From Streptomyces xiamenensis (GTDB taxonomy: Bacteria > Actinomycetota > Actinomycetes > Streptomycetales > Streptomycetaceae), in contig NZ_CP009922.3 of the NCBI RefSeq assembly GCF_000993785.3, positions 992,001-1,056,000 on the forward strand: a DNA stretch of 64,000 nucleotides. The letters run 5' to 3'. The translations under genes and the position numbers were made by a program. The notes under the pieces were generated by a model. That model was not told where the DNA came from. It made no database searches and worked only from the letters and a program-made list of their open reading frames with translations. Positions 1 through 9,736 of the stretch are shown in pieces (positions within the stretch are counted from its first letter, which is position 1; every line of letters starts with the position of its first letter).

Positions 1-2059
1 GGTCGACCCGGAGCTGATCATCCCGGACCCGGAGAAGTCGCTGGAAGAGGGCGCCATCCACCCGTGGTCCCACGGCCACACCCGCGGCTACTTCCACCAC
101 CTCATCGCCGCCCTGGGCGACGCCCTGAGCTTCCGCACCGACGTGCCCTGGGAAGCGCTGCCGCAGCGCGCGAAGAAGGCCCTGCTCAACGGCCACCGCA
201 CCAAGATCGAGGTCCGCTACGAGAACCGGCACGGCCAGGAGCGGGCCTACGCCACCGCCTTCGAAGGCGTCATCCCCTTCCTGCGCCGCCGCTACGCGGA
301 GGCCGACACCGACGCCGGGCGCGAGCGGTTCGAGGGCTACATGCGCGAGGCGCCCTGCCCCGCCTGCCACGGCACCCGGCTCAAGCCCCTGGTGCTGGCC
401 GTCACGGTGCAGGGCAAGTCCATCGCCGAGGTCTCGGCGATGTCCATCAGCGAGTGCTCCGACTTCCTGCGCGGCATGAAGCTGGACGCCCGGGAGAAAG
501 CCATCGCCGAGCGGGTCCTCAAGGAGGTCAACGAGCGGCTGCGGTTCCTGGTCGACGTCGGCCTGGACTACCTCTCCCTCAACCGCGCCGCGGGGTCGCT
601 CTCCGGCGGCGAGGCGCAGCGCATCCGGCTGGCCACCCAGATCGGCTCGGGCCTGGTCGGGGTGCTCTACGTCCTGGACGAGCCGTCCATCGGTCTGCAC
701 CAGCGCGACAACCACCGGCTGATCGAGACCCTGGTGCGGCTGCGCGACCTGGGCAACACCCTGATCGTCGTCGAGCACGACGAGGACACCATCAAGACCT
801 CCGACTGGGTGGTGGACATCGGCCCCGGGGCCGGCGAGCACGGCGGCAAGGTCGTGCACAGCGGCCCGCTGGCTGAGCTGCTGACCAACGAGGAGTCGAT
901 CACCGGCCAGTACCTCACCGGTGCCCGCTCCATCCCGATGCCCGAGGTACGGCGCCCGGCCGACCCCAAGCGCCGGCTGACCGTGCACGGCGCCCGGCAG
1001 CACAACCTGAAGAACGTCGACGTGAGCTTCCCGGTCGGGGTGCTCACCGCGGTCACCGGAGTCTCCGGGTCCGGCAAGTCCACGCTGGTCAACGACATCC
1101 TCTACACCCACCTGGCGCGCGAGCTGAACCGCGCCAAGGCGGTGCCCGGGCGGCACACCCGGGTCACCGGCGACGACCTCGTCGACAAGGTGGTGCACGT
1201 CGACCAGTCGCCGATCGGCCGCACCCCGCGTTCCAACCCGGCGACGTACACCGGTGTCTTCGACCACGTCCGCAAGCTGTTCGCGGAGACGATGGAGGCC
1301 AAGGTCCGCGGCTATCTGCCGGGCCGCTTCTCGTTCAATGTGAAGGGCGGCCGCTGCGAGAACTGCTCGGGCGACGGCACCATCAAGATCGAGATGAACT
1401 TCCTGCCGGACGTCTACGTCCCGTGCGAGGTCTGCCACGGCGCCCGGTACAACCGGGAGACGCTGGAGGTGCACTACAAGGGCAAGTCCATCGCCGAGGT
1501 GCTGGACATGCCCATCGAGGAGGCCATGGACTTCTTCGAGGCGGTGCCGGCCATCTCCCGTCATCTGCGCACCCTCAACGACGTGGGCCTGGGCTACGTA
1601 CGGCTGGGGCAGCCCGCCACCACGCTCTCCGGCGGCGAGGCGCAGCGCGTCAAGCTGGCCTCCGAGCTGCAGCGGCGCTCCACCGGCAGCACCGTCTACG
1701 TGCTGGACGAACCGACCACCGGGCTGCACTTCGAGGACATCCGGCGGCTCATCGAGGTGCTCTCCGGCCTCGTGGACAAGGGCAACACGGTGATCGTCAT
1801 CGAGCACAACCTCGATGTCATCAAGACCGCCGACTGGGTCGTGGACATGGGCCCCGAAGGCGGGTACGGCGGCGGCACCGTCGTCGCGGAGGGCACCCCC
1901 GAGGAGGTGGCGGCCGTCCCGGCCAGCCACACCGGGAAGTTCCTGCGCGAGGTGCTGGGCGACCGGTTCAGCGACGCCACCCCGGCGCGGCGCACCACCC
2001 GGAAGAAGGCGCCGGCCAAGAAGGCCGCGGCCGGGCGGAAGAGCACCGCCAAGAAGTAG
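1..2059 (+). CDS. uvrA: Excinuclease ABC subunit A (5' truncated by window edge)
   Basis: This is the DNA damage-sensing ATPase of nucleotide excision repair, which loads UvrB onto lesions. The frame is open from base 2, so about 685 C-terminal residues are visible and the N-terminal Walker A region lies outside. Visible features are the end of the first zinc module ([11 protein letters not shown]), the ABC signature [12 protein letters not shown], Walker [14 protein letters not shown], the second Walker [10 protein letters not shown], the second zinc finger (CENCSGDG and CEVCHG), the second signature [12 protein letters not shown] and [11 protein letters not shown]. The C-terminus ends in a lysine-rich tail, a common actinobacterial extension. 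The next gene starts 115 bp downstream on the same strand; uvrB lies about 4 kb away on the other strand. Confidence 0.98.
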   Translation, partial: VDPELIIPDPEKSLEEGAIHPWSHGHTRGYFHHLIAALGDALSFRTDVPWEALPQRAKKALLNGHRTKIEVRYENRHGQERAYATAFEGVIPFLRRRYAEADTDAGRERFEGYMREAPCPACHGTRLKPLVLAVTVQGKSIAEVSAMSISECSDFLRGMKLDAREKAIAERVLKEVNERLRFLVDVGLDYLSLNRAAGSLSGGEAQRIRLATQIGSGLVGVLYVLDEPSIGLHQRDNHRLIETLVRLRDLGNTLIVVEHDEDTIKTSDWVVDIGPGAGEHGGKVVHSGPLAELLTNEESITGQYLTGARSIPMPEVRRPADPKRRLTVHGARQHNLKNVDVSFPVGVLTAVTGVSGSGKSTLVNDILYTHLARELNRAKAVPGRHTRVTGDDLVDKVVHVDQSPIGRTPRSNPATYTGVFDHVRKLFAETMEAKVRGYLPGRFSFNVKGGRCENCSGDGTIKIEMNFLPDVYVPCEVCHGARYNRETLEVHYKGKSIAEVLDMPIEEAMDFFEAVPAISRHLRTLNDVGLGYVRLGQPATTLSGGEAQRVKLASELQRRSTGSTVYVLDEPTTGLHFEDIRRLIEVLSGLVDKGNTVIVIEHNLDVIKTADWVVDMGPEGGYGGGTVVAEGTPEEVAAVPASHTGKFLREVLGDRFSDATPARRTTRKKAPAKKAAAGRKSTAKK

Positions 2060-2174
2060 GCCGTCCGGCTCCGTTGACCGGAGTTCGCCGGAAATTGGCG
2101 GCGTCGCACTGGTGCGGCGCCGCCTCCCTTGGAACGCTGAGGCACCCGATGCCGACGCGTCCGAGGGAGTCCTG

Positions 2175-5100
2175 GTGATCCACCGCGCACCGAGCACACC
2201 ACGACACAGCCGAGCCGGGGACGTTCTGCGCGCCAGGGCCCCGGTCGTGGCCGCGGCGATCGCCGCGCTCGCCGTGACCCTGCTGCCGTCCGGGCCCGCC
2301 GTCGCCGCCCCGAGCACCGGGGGCGGCGGCCTCGAACTGTCGCGCGCCGTCCAGCCACTGGGCCCCGGCACCGAACTGACCAGCCTTCAGAGCCTGGAGC
2401 CCACCGGCTGGCGCAGCGCGCACGCCGTCACGATCGATCTGACCGCCGGGGCCCGGGTGGAGTCCGTGGCACCTGACGACGTGTCGGACGCCGCGCCACT
2501 GAGCGAACTCGTCCGCGACCACGACCCCGGCCCGGGGCGCGCCACGGTGGCGGCCGTCAACGCCGACTTCTTCGACATCAATGGCTCTCTCGCGCCGCTT
2601 GGCCCCGGCATCAGCGGCGGCGAGCTGCGGCATTCCGCCTCGGACGGGGCTCCCACCGAGGCGGTGGGCCTGGGCCCCGGTGACACCGGGCGCCTGCTGG
2701 ACCTCAGGTTCGAAGGCACCGTGCTGCTCCCGGACGGGGTGGCTCCGCTCGCCTCCCACAACGCGGCGCGGGTGCCCGCCGGGGGCATCGGCGTGTACAC
2801 GGCCGGCTGGGGCGGGGCCGACCGGGCGCTGACCGTTCCCGGGGCGGCGCGGGTCACCGAGGTCCTCGTGCGTGAGGACGTGGTGGTGTCGGTGTCGGAG
2901 CGCGCGGGCCGCGAGCGGATCCCGCCCGGCGCCACGGTGCTGCTGGGCCGCGACGCCGGCGCCGGGACGCTGGCCGCGCTCGCACCGGGCGACGGGGTGG
3001 CCCTGGAGTACGGGCCGCGCACCGGGGACGGCGGACCGCTGCCGGAGGAGGCGGTGGGCGGCCGGGGCCTGCTGGTCATCGACGGCGAGCCGCAGAACTG
3101 GGAGGGCCGGCCCAACAACACCGCGGCACCCCGTACGGCAGTGGGTTTCTCCCGGGACGGCGGCGAGATGTTCCTGGTCTCGGTGGACGGCCGGCAGCAG
3201 CACTCGGGCGGCGCCACCCTCACCGAGTTGGCGGTGCTGCTCGCCGACCTCGGCGCGTACACGGCGCTCAACCTGGACGGCGGCGGCTCCAGCACCCTGC
3301 TCGCCCGGCGGCCGGGCGATCACGAGCCGCGGCTGGTCAACCGCCCCTCGGACGGCGCCGAGCGGCCGGTGCCCAACGGTCTGGCCGTCACCGTGCCGAC
3401 CGGCAGCGGCACGGCGACCGGGTTCCGGGTGGAGACGGTGGCCGATCCGGAGCGTGCCCCCACCGCGGACCCGGTGCCCGGCGGGCATCCCGGACGGGTC
3501 TTCCCCGGGCTGACCCGGGCGCTGGCGGCGACCGGCCACGACGAGACGTACGGCCCGGCGCCCGCGCGCCCGGCCTGGAGCTCGGCACGGCCGGCCATCG
3601 GCTCGGTGGGCGCCGACGGCGTGTTCACCGCGCGGCGCACGGGCAGCACCACGGTGACCGCCGGGCGGGGCGGGGCCACCGGCACCGTCGAGCTGACCGT
3701 GCTCGGCGCGCTGGAGCGGCTGGAGCCGACCGCGCGCCGCGTCGGTCTCGCCGGGCCCGGGGAGAGCGCCGGGTTCGGGCTCCTCGGCCAGGACGACGAG
3801 GGGAACAGCGCCCCCGTCGAGCCGGCCGATGTGACGCTGGAGTACGACCGCGCGCTGTTCACCATCGACCCGGACCCGGCGGCCGGCGGGTTCACGGTCA
3901 CGGCGGCCGAGGGGTCGGACGGTGCCGCCGGGGAGGTTCGGGCCGCGGCCGGCGGGCGCAGCACCGTCCTGGCCGTCACCGTCGGCGGCGAGGAGAGCAC
4001 CGTGGCCGACTTCGAGGACGCGGCGGAGTGGACGTTCAGCCACGCCCGCGCCGCCGGCGGCATCACCCCGGAACCGGCCGGGCAGGACGGGGGCGGCGCG
4101 CTGCGCCTGGAGTACGACTTCACCCTCAGCACCGCGACCCGCGCCGCGTACGCCACCCCGCCCGGCGATCTGCCGGTGTCCGGCCGGCCGCAGAGCTTCG
4201 CCCTGTGGATCGACGGGGACGGGCACGGCGGCTGGCCCTCGCTGCAGCTACGGGACGCGGCCGGCACCGATCAGGTGCTGCGCGGCGAGCACATCACCTG
4301 GCGGGGCTGGCGGCAGGTGGTCTTCGAGGTCCCCGAGGGCATCGCGCTGCCGGTCTCGGTGCACCGCTTCTACGTGGCCGAGACCCGGCCGGACGCCGCG
4401 TACACCGGCTCGGTCGCCATCGACGGGCTGACGGTGCGCACCGCCCCCGAGGCGGAGCTGCCGCCGGACGGCGCCCGGAGCGGGCCGCTGATCGGGGCCG
4501 GGCGGGAGGTGGCGGCGCGGGAGTGGCGCTTCGCGGTGGTCTCGGACGCCCAGTTCGTGGCCCGGGACCCGGACAGCGCCATCGCGGCGGCGGCCCGGCG
4601 CACCCTGGGCGAGGCGCGGGCGGCAGAGCCCGACTTCGTGGTGATCAACGGGGACTGGGTGGACGAGGGCTCGCGGGCCGATCTGGAGTTCGCCCGGGAG
4701 ATGATCGAGGAGGAGCTGGGTGACGCGCTGCCCTGGTACTACCTGCCAGGCAACCATGAGGTGATGGGTGGCTCCATCGGGCTGTTCGAGGAGATCATCG
4801 GGCCCGCCCGGCAGACCTTCGACCACCGCGGGACCCGCTTCATCGCCCTGGACACCTCGTCGCTGACGCTCAGGGGCGGGGGGTTCGCGCAGTTCCAGCA
4901 GCTGCGGGCGGAACTGGACGCGGCGGCGGAGGACCGGTCGGTGCGCTCGGTGGTGGTGCTCAGTCATGTGCCGCCGCGTGATCCGACCGTCCGGCCGGCC
5001 AGTCAGCTCACCGATCGCATGGAGGCGGCGCTGCTGGAGCGCTGGCTGGCGGACTTCCGCCGTTCCTCGGGCAAGGACGTGGCGTTCTTCGGGGCGCATG

Positions 5101-5618
5101 TCGGGGTCTTCGACAGCTCCTGGCGGGACGGGGTGCCGTATGTGATCGGCGGGGACGCGGGGAAGGCGCCGGCCGCCGCCCCGGGGGAGGGCGGATTCAC
5201 CGGATGGGCCCTGGTGGGCATCGACGGCACCACGGGCGCCCGGCCGCGGGAGGGCGGGGCGCGTGGTCACGGCGGGGGTGGCGGGTGGCTCTCGGTGCAG
5301 ACCAGGCCCCATGTGGATGCCCTGACACTGGACGCCCCGGCGGCGCTGCCGGCCGGCGGTGCGGAGCGGGTGGCGGCGACGGTGTCGCAGGGCACCGGAG
5401 CCGGGGCGCGGGAGGTGCCGGTGGCCTTCCCGGTGAGCGCCGACTGGTCGGGGTCGCGCGGTCTGTACGTGGGGCCGCCCGGCGGGGCGCAGCGGGGGCA
5501 GGTGGCGGCCTTCGACCCGGCGACCGGTCTGCTGACGGGGCTGCGGGCCGGCGAGGTCACCCTCGAGGTACGGGTGAGCGGGGTACGGGAGCGGGTGACC
5601 GTACGCATCACCCGCTGA
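2175..5618 (+). CDS. Secreted phosphodiester glycosidase / metallophosphatase fusion protein
   Basis: Predicted exported protein of 1147 residues. GTG at 2175 is chosen because GAGGGAG precedes it and a signal peptide follows (hydrophobic stretch about 24-45 ending PAVAAP). A NAGPA-type phosphodiester glycosidase domain spans about 90-390 (motifs VNADFFDINGS, SVDGRQQHSGG, LNLDGGGSST). A BIG2-like segment lies at about 450-515 and a beta-rich carbohydrate-binding-like segment at about 610-760. A calcineurin-like phosphoesterase domain follows at about 780-1000 (VVSDAQFV, INGDW, GNHE, SHVPP, GGDAG), then a final BIG2-like segment. Family knowledge suggests removal of phosphodiester-linked sugars and phosphates from extracellular polymers such as wall glycopolymers. 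The natural substrate is not evident from the sequence. Confidence 0.9.
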   Translation: MIHRAPSTPRHSRAGDVLRARAPVVAAAIAALAVTLLPSGPAVAAPSTGGGGLELSRAVQPLGPGTELTSLQSLEPTGWRSAHAVTIDLTAGARVESVAPDDVSDAAPLSELVRDHDPGPGRATVAAVNADFFDINGSLAPLGPGISGGELRHSASDGAPTEAVGLGPGDTGRLLDLRFEGTVLLPDGVAPLASHNAARVPAGGIGVYTAGWGGADRALTVPGAARVTEVLVREDVVVSVSERAGRERIPPGATVLLGRDAGAGTLAALAPGDGVALEYGPRTGDGGPLPEEAVGGRGLLVIDGEPQNWEGRPNNTAAPRTAVGFSRDGGEMFLVSVDGRQQHSGGATLTELAVLLADLGAYTALNLDGGGSSTLLARRPGDHEPRLVNRPSDGAERPVPNGLAVTVPTGSGTATGFRVETVADPERAPTADPVPGGHPGRVFPGLTRALAATGHDETYGPAPARPAWSSARPAIGSVGADGVFTARRTGSTTVTAGRGGATGTVELTVLGALERLEPTARRVGLAGPGESAGFGLLGQDDEGNSAPVEPADVTLEYDRALFTIDPDPAAGGFTVTAAEGSDGAAGEVRAAAGGRSTVLAVTVGGEESTVADFEDAAEWTFSHARAAGGITPEPAGQDGGGALRLEYDFTLSTATRAAYATPPGDLPVSGRPQSFALWIDGDGHGGWPSLQLRDAAGTDQVLRGEHITWRGWRQVVFEVPEGIALPVSVHRFYVAETRPDAAYTGSVAIDGLTVRTAPEAELPPDGARSGPLIGAGREVAAREWRFAVVSDAQFVARDPDSAIAAAARRTLGEARAAEPDFVVINGDWVDEGSRADLEFAREMIEEELGDALPWYYLPGNHEVMGGSIGLFEEIIGPARQTFDHRGTRFIALDTSSLTLRGGGFAQFQQLRAELDAAAEDRSVRSVVVLSHVPPRDPTVRPASQLTDRMEAALLERWLADFRRSSGKDVAFFGAHVGVFDSSWRDGVPYVIGGDAGKAPAAAPGEGGFTGWALVGIDGTTGARPREGGARGHGGGGGWLSVQTRPHVDALTLDAPAALPAGGAERVAATVSQGTGAGAREVPVAFPVSADWSGSRGLYVGPPGGAQRGQVAAFDPATGLLTGLRAGEVTLEVRVSGVRERVTVRITR

Positions 5619-5640
5619 GCGCGGCGTGAGGTACGGCCGG

Positions 5641-5669
5641 GGCCGGAGCCGGGTCGATCGGCTCCGGCC
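5641..5669. terminator. Bidirectional hairpin terminator between convergent genes
   Basis: A perfect 11-bp inverted repeat (GGCCGGAGCCG / CGGCTCCGGCC) with a 7-nt loop lies in the 75-bp gap between the stop of the glycosidase/phosphatase gene and the stop of the convergent TerD gene. It has no T tract, as is usual in Streptomyces, and can serve both strands. Confidence 0.7.
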
Positions 5670-5693
5670 CCCGGCCCCCGGGCCGCTTCCCGG

Positions 5694-6278
5694 CTACAGG
5701 TACGGGGCGATGGCGGGCAGCAGGTCCTGGAAGGTCCGCCCGGAGGCGGGCTCGCCGATCGCCGTCATCCGCCACTCACCGCTGTCACCGCGGCTGACCT
5801 TGGCCATGATCTGCGCGGTGTGCGCGCCGCCGCCGGCCAGCGTGTAGCGGGCCAGTTCCTCGCCGGTGGTCTCGTCCACCAGCCGGCAGAACGCGTTCTC
5901 GACCTCGGCGAAGGTCTGGCCGGTGAACGAGTTCACGGTGAAGACGATGGTGTCGACGGCGGCGGGCAGCCGGGCGAGGTCGACGATGATCGACTCGTCG
6001 TCCTCCTGGCCCGCGCCGCCCACGACGTTGTCCCCGGTGTGGATCACCGAGCCGTCGTCACTGGTGAGCTTCTGGAAGAACACCACGTCCTTGGACTCGG
6101 TCCCGGCGTACAGCACCGCGGAGGCGTCGAGGTCGATCTCCCCGCCGCCACCGAGCATCTTGCTGAAGAACCCGCGCCGCACCGCCTGCCAGCCGAGCCC
6201 CATCCGTACGGCGGACAGACCGCCGCCCCCGGACTTGACCAGACTGACGGCCTGTCCCTTCGAGAGATTGACGCCCAC
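5694..6278 (-). CDS. TerD family protein
   Basis: A 194-residue protein of the TerD/TerZ/calcium-binding (CABP) family. The N-terminus MGVNLSKGQAVSLVK and the segments IDLDASAVLY, VVFFQKLTSDDGSVIHTGDN and DESIIVDLARLP match the conserved Ca2+-binding beta-sandwich of the family. Start GTG 6278 is preceded by GGAAGGGGAG. TerD proteins are cytoplasmic. They are linked in various bacteria to tellurite resistance, phage inhibition and general stress, and Streptomyces carry many paralogues, some affecting development. No other ter genes stand beside it, so the exact role is open. It ends head-to-head with the upstream plus-strand gene; uvrB stops 56 bp upstream of its start. Confidence 0.93.
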   Translation of the reverse strand: MGVNLSKGQAVSLVKSGGGGLSAVRMGLGWQAVRRGFFSKMLGGGGEIDLDASAVLYAGTESKDVVFFQKLTSDDGSVIHTGDNVVGGAGQEDDESIIVDLARLPAAVDTIVFTVNSFTGQTFAEVENAFCRLVDETTGEELARYTLAGGGAHTAQIMAKVSRGDSGEWRMTAIGEPASGRTFQDLLPAIAPYL

Positions 6279-6333
6279 AACAGCTCCCCTTCCTTGTCAG
6301 GCGACTCCGGTAAAGAAAGAGTCAAGGGCGACG

Positions 6334-8451
6334 CTAGCGCAGGCCCACCTCACGCATCTGACGCAGTTCCTTCTTCAGGTCGGAGACCTGGTCCCGCAGC
6401 CGGGCCGCAACCTCGAACTGAAGCTCGGCGGCAGCCGACCGCATCCGCTCGGTGAGCGCCTCGATGGTCTCCGCCAGCTCCGCGGCGGGCCGCTCGGTCA
6501 GTTGCTCGGTGCCCGCGTTCTCCCGGGCCACCTTGGCCGGCACCGGGGCCTTGCCCCTGCCCTTGGCCGGCTCTCCGCCCTTGCGGTACCCGGAGCCCAG
6601 CAGTTCCTGGGTGTCGACCTCCTCGCGGGCGATGGTCGCCACGATGTCGCCGATCTTCTTGCGCAGCGGCTGCGGGTCGATGCCCCGCTCCTCGTTGTAC
6701 GCGATCTGCTTGGCGCGGCGCCGATTCGTCTCCTCGATGGCCCGCTCCATGGCGGCGGTGATCCGGTCCGCGTACATGTGCACCTGCCCGGAGACGTTAC
6801 GGGCGGCCCGGCCGATGGTCTGGATCAGCGAGGTGCCGGAGCGCAGGAAGCCCTCCTTGTCGGCGTCCAGGATCGCCACCAGGGAGACCTCGGGCAGGTC
6901 GAGCCCCTCCCGCAGCAGGTTGATGCCGACCAGCACGTCGTACTCGCCGGCCCGCAGCTCGCGCAGCAGCTCCACCCGGCGCAGGGTGTCCACGTCGCTG
7001 TGCAGATAGCGGACCCGGATGCCCAGCTCCAGGAAGTAGTCGGTCAGGTCCTCGGCCATCTTCTTGGTCAGCGTGGTGACCAGGACCCGCTCGTCCTTGT
7101 CGGTGCGGGTGCGGATCTCGTGCACCAGATCGTCGATCTGGCCCTCGGTGGGCTTGACCACGACCTCCGGGTCCACCAGACCCGTGGGCCGGATGATCTG
7201 CTCCACGACGCCGTCGCCGCGCGACAGCTCGTACGAGCCGGGGGTCGCCGACAGGTACACCGTCTGGCCGATCCGCTCCAGGAACTCCTCCCATTTCAGC
7301 GGCCGGTTGTCGACCGCCGAAGGGAGCCGGAAGCCGTGGTCGACGAGGGTGCGCTTGCGGGAGGCGTCCCCCTCGTACATGGCGCCGATCTGCGGGACGG
7401 TGACATGCGACTCGTCGATGACCAGCATGAAGTCATCGGGGAAGTAGTCCAGCAGGGTGTGCGGCGCGGTGCCGGGGGCACGGCCGTCGATGTGCATCGA
7501 GTAGTTCTCGATGCCCGCGCAGGTGCCGATCTGGCGCATCATCTCGATGTCGTAGGTGGTACGCATCCGCAGCCGCTGGGCCTCCAGCAGCTTCCCCTGC
7601 CGCTCCAGCGTGGCCAGCCGCTCGGCCAGCTCGCTCTCGATCCCCGCGATGGCGCGTTCCATCCGCTCGGGACCGGCCACGTAGTGCGAGGCGGGGAACA
7701 CGTACAGGTGGTCCTCGTGGGAGATGACCTCGCCGGTGAGCGGGTGGAGGGTGGACAGCGCCTCGATCTCGTCGCCGAACATCTCGATCCGGACGGCCAG
7801 CTCCTCGTAGACCGGGAAGATCTCGATGGTGTCCCCGCGCACCCGGAAGGTGCCCCGGGTGAAGGCCACGTCGTTGCGGGCGTACTGGATGTCGACGAAG
7901 CGCCGCAGCAGCGCGTCCCGGTCGATCTCCTCGCCCACCTTGAGCGGCACCATCCGGTCCACGTACTCCTGCGGGGTGCCCAGGCCGTAGATGCAGGAGA
8001 CGGAGGCCACCACGACCACGTCACGCCGGGTGAGCAGCGAGTTGGTGGCGCTGTGCCGCAGCCGCTCCACCTCCTCGTTGATCGAGGAGTCCTTCTCGAT
8101 GTAGGTGTCCGTCTGGGGGACGTACGCCTCCGGCTGGAAGTAGTCGTAGTACGAGACGAAGTACTCGACGGCGTTGTTCGGCAGCAGTTCGCGGAACTCG
8201 TTCGCCAGCTGGGCGGCCAGCGTCTTGTTGGGCGCCATCACCAGAGTGGGGCGCTGGACCCGTTCGATCATCCAGGCCGTGGTGGCCGACTTGCCGGTGC
8301 CGGTGGCACCGAGCAGGACGACGTCCTTCTCACCGCCCTTGATCCGGCGCTCCAGGTCGGCGATGGCCGCCGGCTGGTCGCCGCTGGGCTGATAGGGACT
8401 GACGACCTCGAAGGGCGCCACCGTACGTTCGATGTGGGAAACGGGCCGCAT
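6334..8451 (-). CDS. uvrB: Excinuclease ABC subunit B
   Basis: Helicase-like subunit of nucleotide excision repair that receives lesions from UvrA and positions the UvrC incisions. The 705-residue product has Walker A GATGTGKS, the DNA-separating beta-hairpin region [12 protein letters not shown], the DEAD-like box VIDESHVT, helicase motif VI with QTIGRAARN, and a C-terminal UVR domain that contacts UvrC. ATG 8451 ([10 protein letters not shown]) is chosen because family members begin there. An in-frame TTG at 8481 would add ten residues and has no better ribosome site. GGAGG lies very close to the ATG, so the start is not fully certain. It is divergent from the phosphodiesterase gene at 8623 and no LexA-type SOS box is obvious upstream. 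Confidence 0.97.
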   Translation of the reverse strand: MRPVSHIERTVAPFEVVSPYQPSGDQPAAIADLERRIKGGEKDVVLLGATGTGKSATTAWMIERVQRPTLVMAPNKTLAAQLANEFRELLPNNAVEYFVSYYDYFQPEAYVPQTDTYIEKDSSINEEVERLRHSATNSLLTRRDVVVVASVSCIYGLGTPQEYVDRMVPLKVGEEIDRDALLRRFVDIQYARNDVAFTRGTFRVRGDTIEIFPVYEELAVRIEMFGDEIEALSTLHPLTGEVISHEDHLYVFPASHYVAGPERMERAIAGIESELAERLATLERQGKLLEAQRLRMRTTYDIEMMRQIGTCAGIENYSMHIDGRAPGTAPHTLLDYFPDDFMLVIDESHVTVPQIGAMYEGDASRKRTLVDHGFRLPSAVDNRPLKWEEFLERIGQTVYLSATPGSYELSRGDGVVEQIIRPTGLVDPEVVVKPTEGQIDDLVHEIRTRTDKDERVLVTTLTKKMAEDLTDYFLELGIRVRYLHSDVDTLRRVELLRELRAGEYDVLVGINLLREGLDLPEVSLVAILDADKEGFLRSGTSLIQTIGRAARNVSGQVHMYADRITAAMERAIEETNRRRAKQIAYNEERGIDPQPLRKKIGDIVATIAREEVDTQELLGSGYRKGGEPAKGRGKAPVPAKVARENAGTEQLTERPAAELAETIEALTERMRSAAAELQFEVAARLRDQVSDLKKELRQMREVGLR

Positions 8452-8487
8452 GTCCTCCACGGTACGACCCGGCTCTGACAATCGGCT

Positions 8488-8501
8488 CCGAAGCGCTTCG
8501 G
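8488..8501. promoter_or_regulatory. 14-bp perfect palindrome in divergent intergenic region
   Basis: CCGAAGCGCTTCGG is a perfect palindrome centred on GCGC, the core typical of LacI-family operators. It sits 37 bp upstream of the chosen uvrB start and about 120 bp upstream of the phosphodiesterase start. No LacI-family gene is in the window, so the binding protein is unknown. Confidence 0.4.
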
Positions 8502-8532
8502 GACCACCGTTGGTGACAGATTGTCGCTACCT

Positions 8533-8554
8533 GTTCAGCCGTAGGTCATCGTTT
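8533..8554 (+). promoter_or_regulatory. Possible PHO box (PhoP direct repeats)
   Basis: Two adjacent 11-nt units, GTTCAGCCGTA and GGTCATCGTTT, match the conserved GTTCACC part of Streptomyces PhoP direct repeats at 6 of 7 and 5 of 7 positions. They lie about 70 bp upstream of a glycerophosphodiester phosphodiesterase gene. This enzyme class is under phosphate control in Streptomyces, which makes the match plausible but not proven. Confidence 0.4.
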
Positions 8555-8622
8555 TTCTGTCTGGTGAGGGCATACGCGGGGAAAAGATCATCACGTCCTA
8601 TCACCGACGCATCGGAGTCATT

Positions 8623-9528
8623 GTGTCGAAACGCCCCGGATCGGCGGTCGCGGCGGCCGCCCTCGGTGTCATCACGCTCCTGCTCACCGTGATTCCCGCC
8701 GGCGGCGCCGCTGCCGCTCCGGCGGGGAGCACGACGACCCTCACCGGCACCGCCACTCCGCTGATCGTCGCCCATCGCGGTGCTTCCGGATACGCGCCCG
8801 AGAACACCCTGGTGGCCGCCGACGAGGCCGCGCGGCTGAACACCGAGTGGGTGGAGGTCGATGTCCAGCGCACCAAGGACCACAAACTCATCCTGATGCA
8901 CGACACCACGCTGGCGCGCACCACCAACGCGGCGGCGGTCTTTCCCGACCGCGCGCCGTGGAACGTCGCCGACTTCACCTCCCGGGAGATCGCCCGGCTG
9001 GACGCCGGCAGCTGGTTCGGTGACGAGTTCGTGGCCGAGCGGGTCCCCACGCTGGGGCAGTTCCTGCACCGGCTGACGGCGAACGGGCAGAAGCTGCTGC
9101 TGGAGATCAAGTCGCCCGAGCTGTACCCGGGTGTGGAGCGGCAGATCCTGCGGGTGCTGGACGACGCGGGCTGGCTGGAGGAGGAGTACCCCGGCGAGCG
9201 GGTGGTGCTCCAGAGCTTCAGCGCTGACTCGGTGCGCACGGTGCACGAACAGGCACCGGAGGTGAAGACCGGCTTCCTCGGCACCCCGAAGGTGGCCGAG
9301 CTGCCCGCCTACGCGGAGTTCTCCGACCAGATCGGCCCCCGGTACACGGATCTGACCGCCGAGTACGTGGCGGCCATCCAGGCGGTGGACGGCGTGCACG
9401 GGGAGCCGCTGGAGGTCAACGCCTGGACGATCAACGACGGTCCGACCGCCGCCCGGATCGCGGGGCTCGGGGTGGACGGGATCATCACCAACTTCCCGGA
9501 CGTGGTGCGGGAGGCCATCGGCGGCTGA
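8623..9528 (+). CDS. Secreted glycerophosphodiester phosphodiesterase
   Basis: Hydrolyses glycerophosphodiesters (from phospholipid or teichoic-acid turnover) to glycerol 3-phosphate and an alcohol. The 301-residue product has a signal peptide (about 1-32, ending GGAAAAPAG), then a GDPD TIM barrel. Visible signatures are VAHRGASGYAPENTLVA (catalytic His/Arg and metal-binding Glu), VEVDVQRTKD, LMHDTTLARTT with the second catalytic His, LLEIKSP, and the C-terminal WTINDG and GVDGIITNFPD. GTG 8623 is chosen because GGAG precedes it at good spacing and the signal peptide begins there. It stands alone, divergent from uvrB, with a strong hairpin after its stop. The possible upstream PHO box fits phosphate scavenging. 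Confidence 0.95.
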   Translation: MSKRPGSAVAAAALGVITLLLTVIPAGGAAAAPAGSTTTLTGTATPLIVAHRGASGYAPENTLVAADEAARLNTEWVEVDVQRTKDHKLILMHDTTLARTTNAAAVFPDRAPWNVADFTSREIARLDAGSWFGDEFVAERVPTLGQFLHRLTANGQKLLLEIKSPELYPGVERQILRVLDDAGWLEEEYPGERVVLQSFSADSVRTVHEQAPEVKTGFLGTPKVAELPAYAEFSDQIGPRYTDLTAEYVAAIQAVDGVHGEPLEVNAWTINDGPTAARIAGLGVDGIITNFPDVVREAIGG

Positions 9529-9569
9529 GAACGCGGATCGCGGGCCGGGAGGTTGCCCGGGGCCGGTGT

Positions 9570-9603
9570 CCGTGCCCCGCCACCGCGTGTTGGCGGGGCA
9601 CGG
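9570..9603 (+). terminator. Hairpin terminator after the phosphodiesterase gene
   Basis: Perfect 13-bp stem (CCGTGCCCCGCCA and its complement) with an 8-nt loop, starting 42 bp after the phosphodiesterase stop codon. There is no T tract. Confidence 0.7.
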
Positions 9604-9672
9604 CCGGCGCCGGAGAGGGGTCCTGCCGGAGCCGCTGTTCCGGGCGGCTCCGGTGCGGGTCCGCGCATGGCG

Positions 9673-9711
9673 GCGCCCCGCCCGGCACCTGTGCGGTGCC
9701 GGACGGGGCGC
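9673..9711 (-). terminator. Hairpin terminator after the M23 peptidase gene
   Basis: A near-perfect stem of about 17 bp (one mismatch) closes on a 5-nt loop, 26 bp beyond the stop of the minus-strand M23 peptidase gene. With the hairpin at 9570-9603 it separates the two convergent genes. Confidence 0.7.
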
Positions 9712-9736
9712 GGTCGGTGGAGCGGGGCGGCAGGCG

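Noticed and set aside
5866..8478. 870-codon plus-strand open frame opposite uvrB
   Set aside because: It is the antisense of uvrB and TerD, with skewed composition and no family; long antisense frames are normal at this GC content.
8452..8622. SOS/LexA box upstream of uvrB
   Set aside because: No GAAC-N4-GTTC type palindrome is present; the 14-bp palindrome found there has a different, GCGC-centred core.
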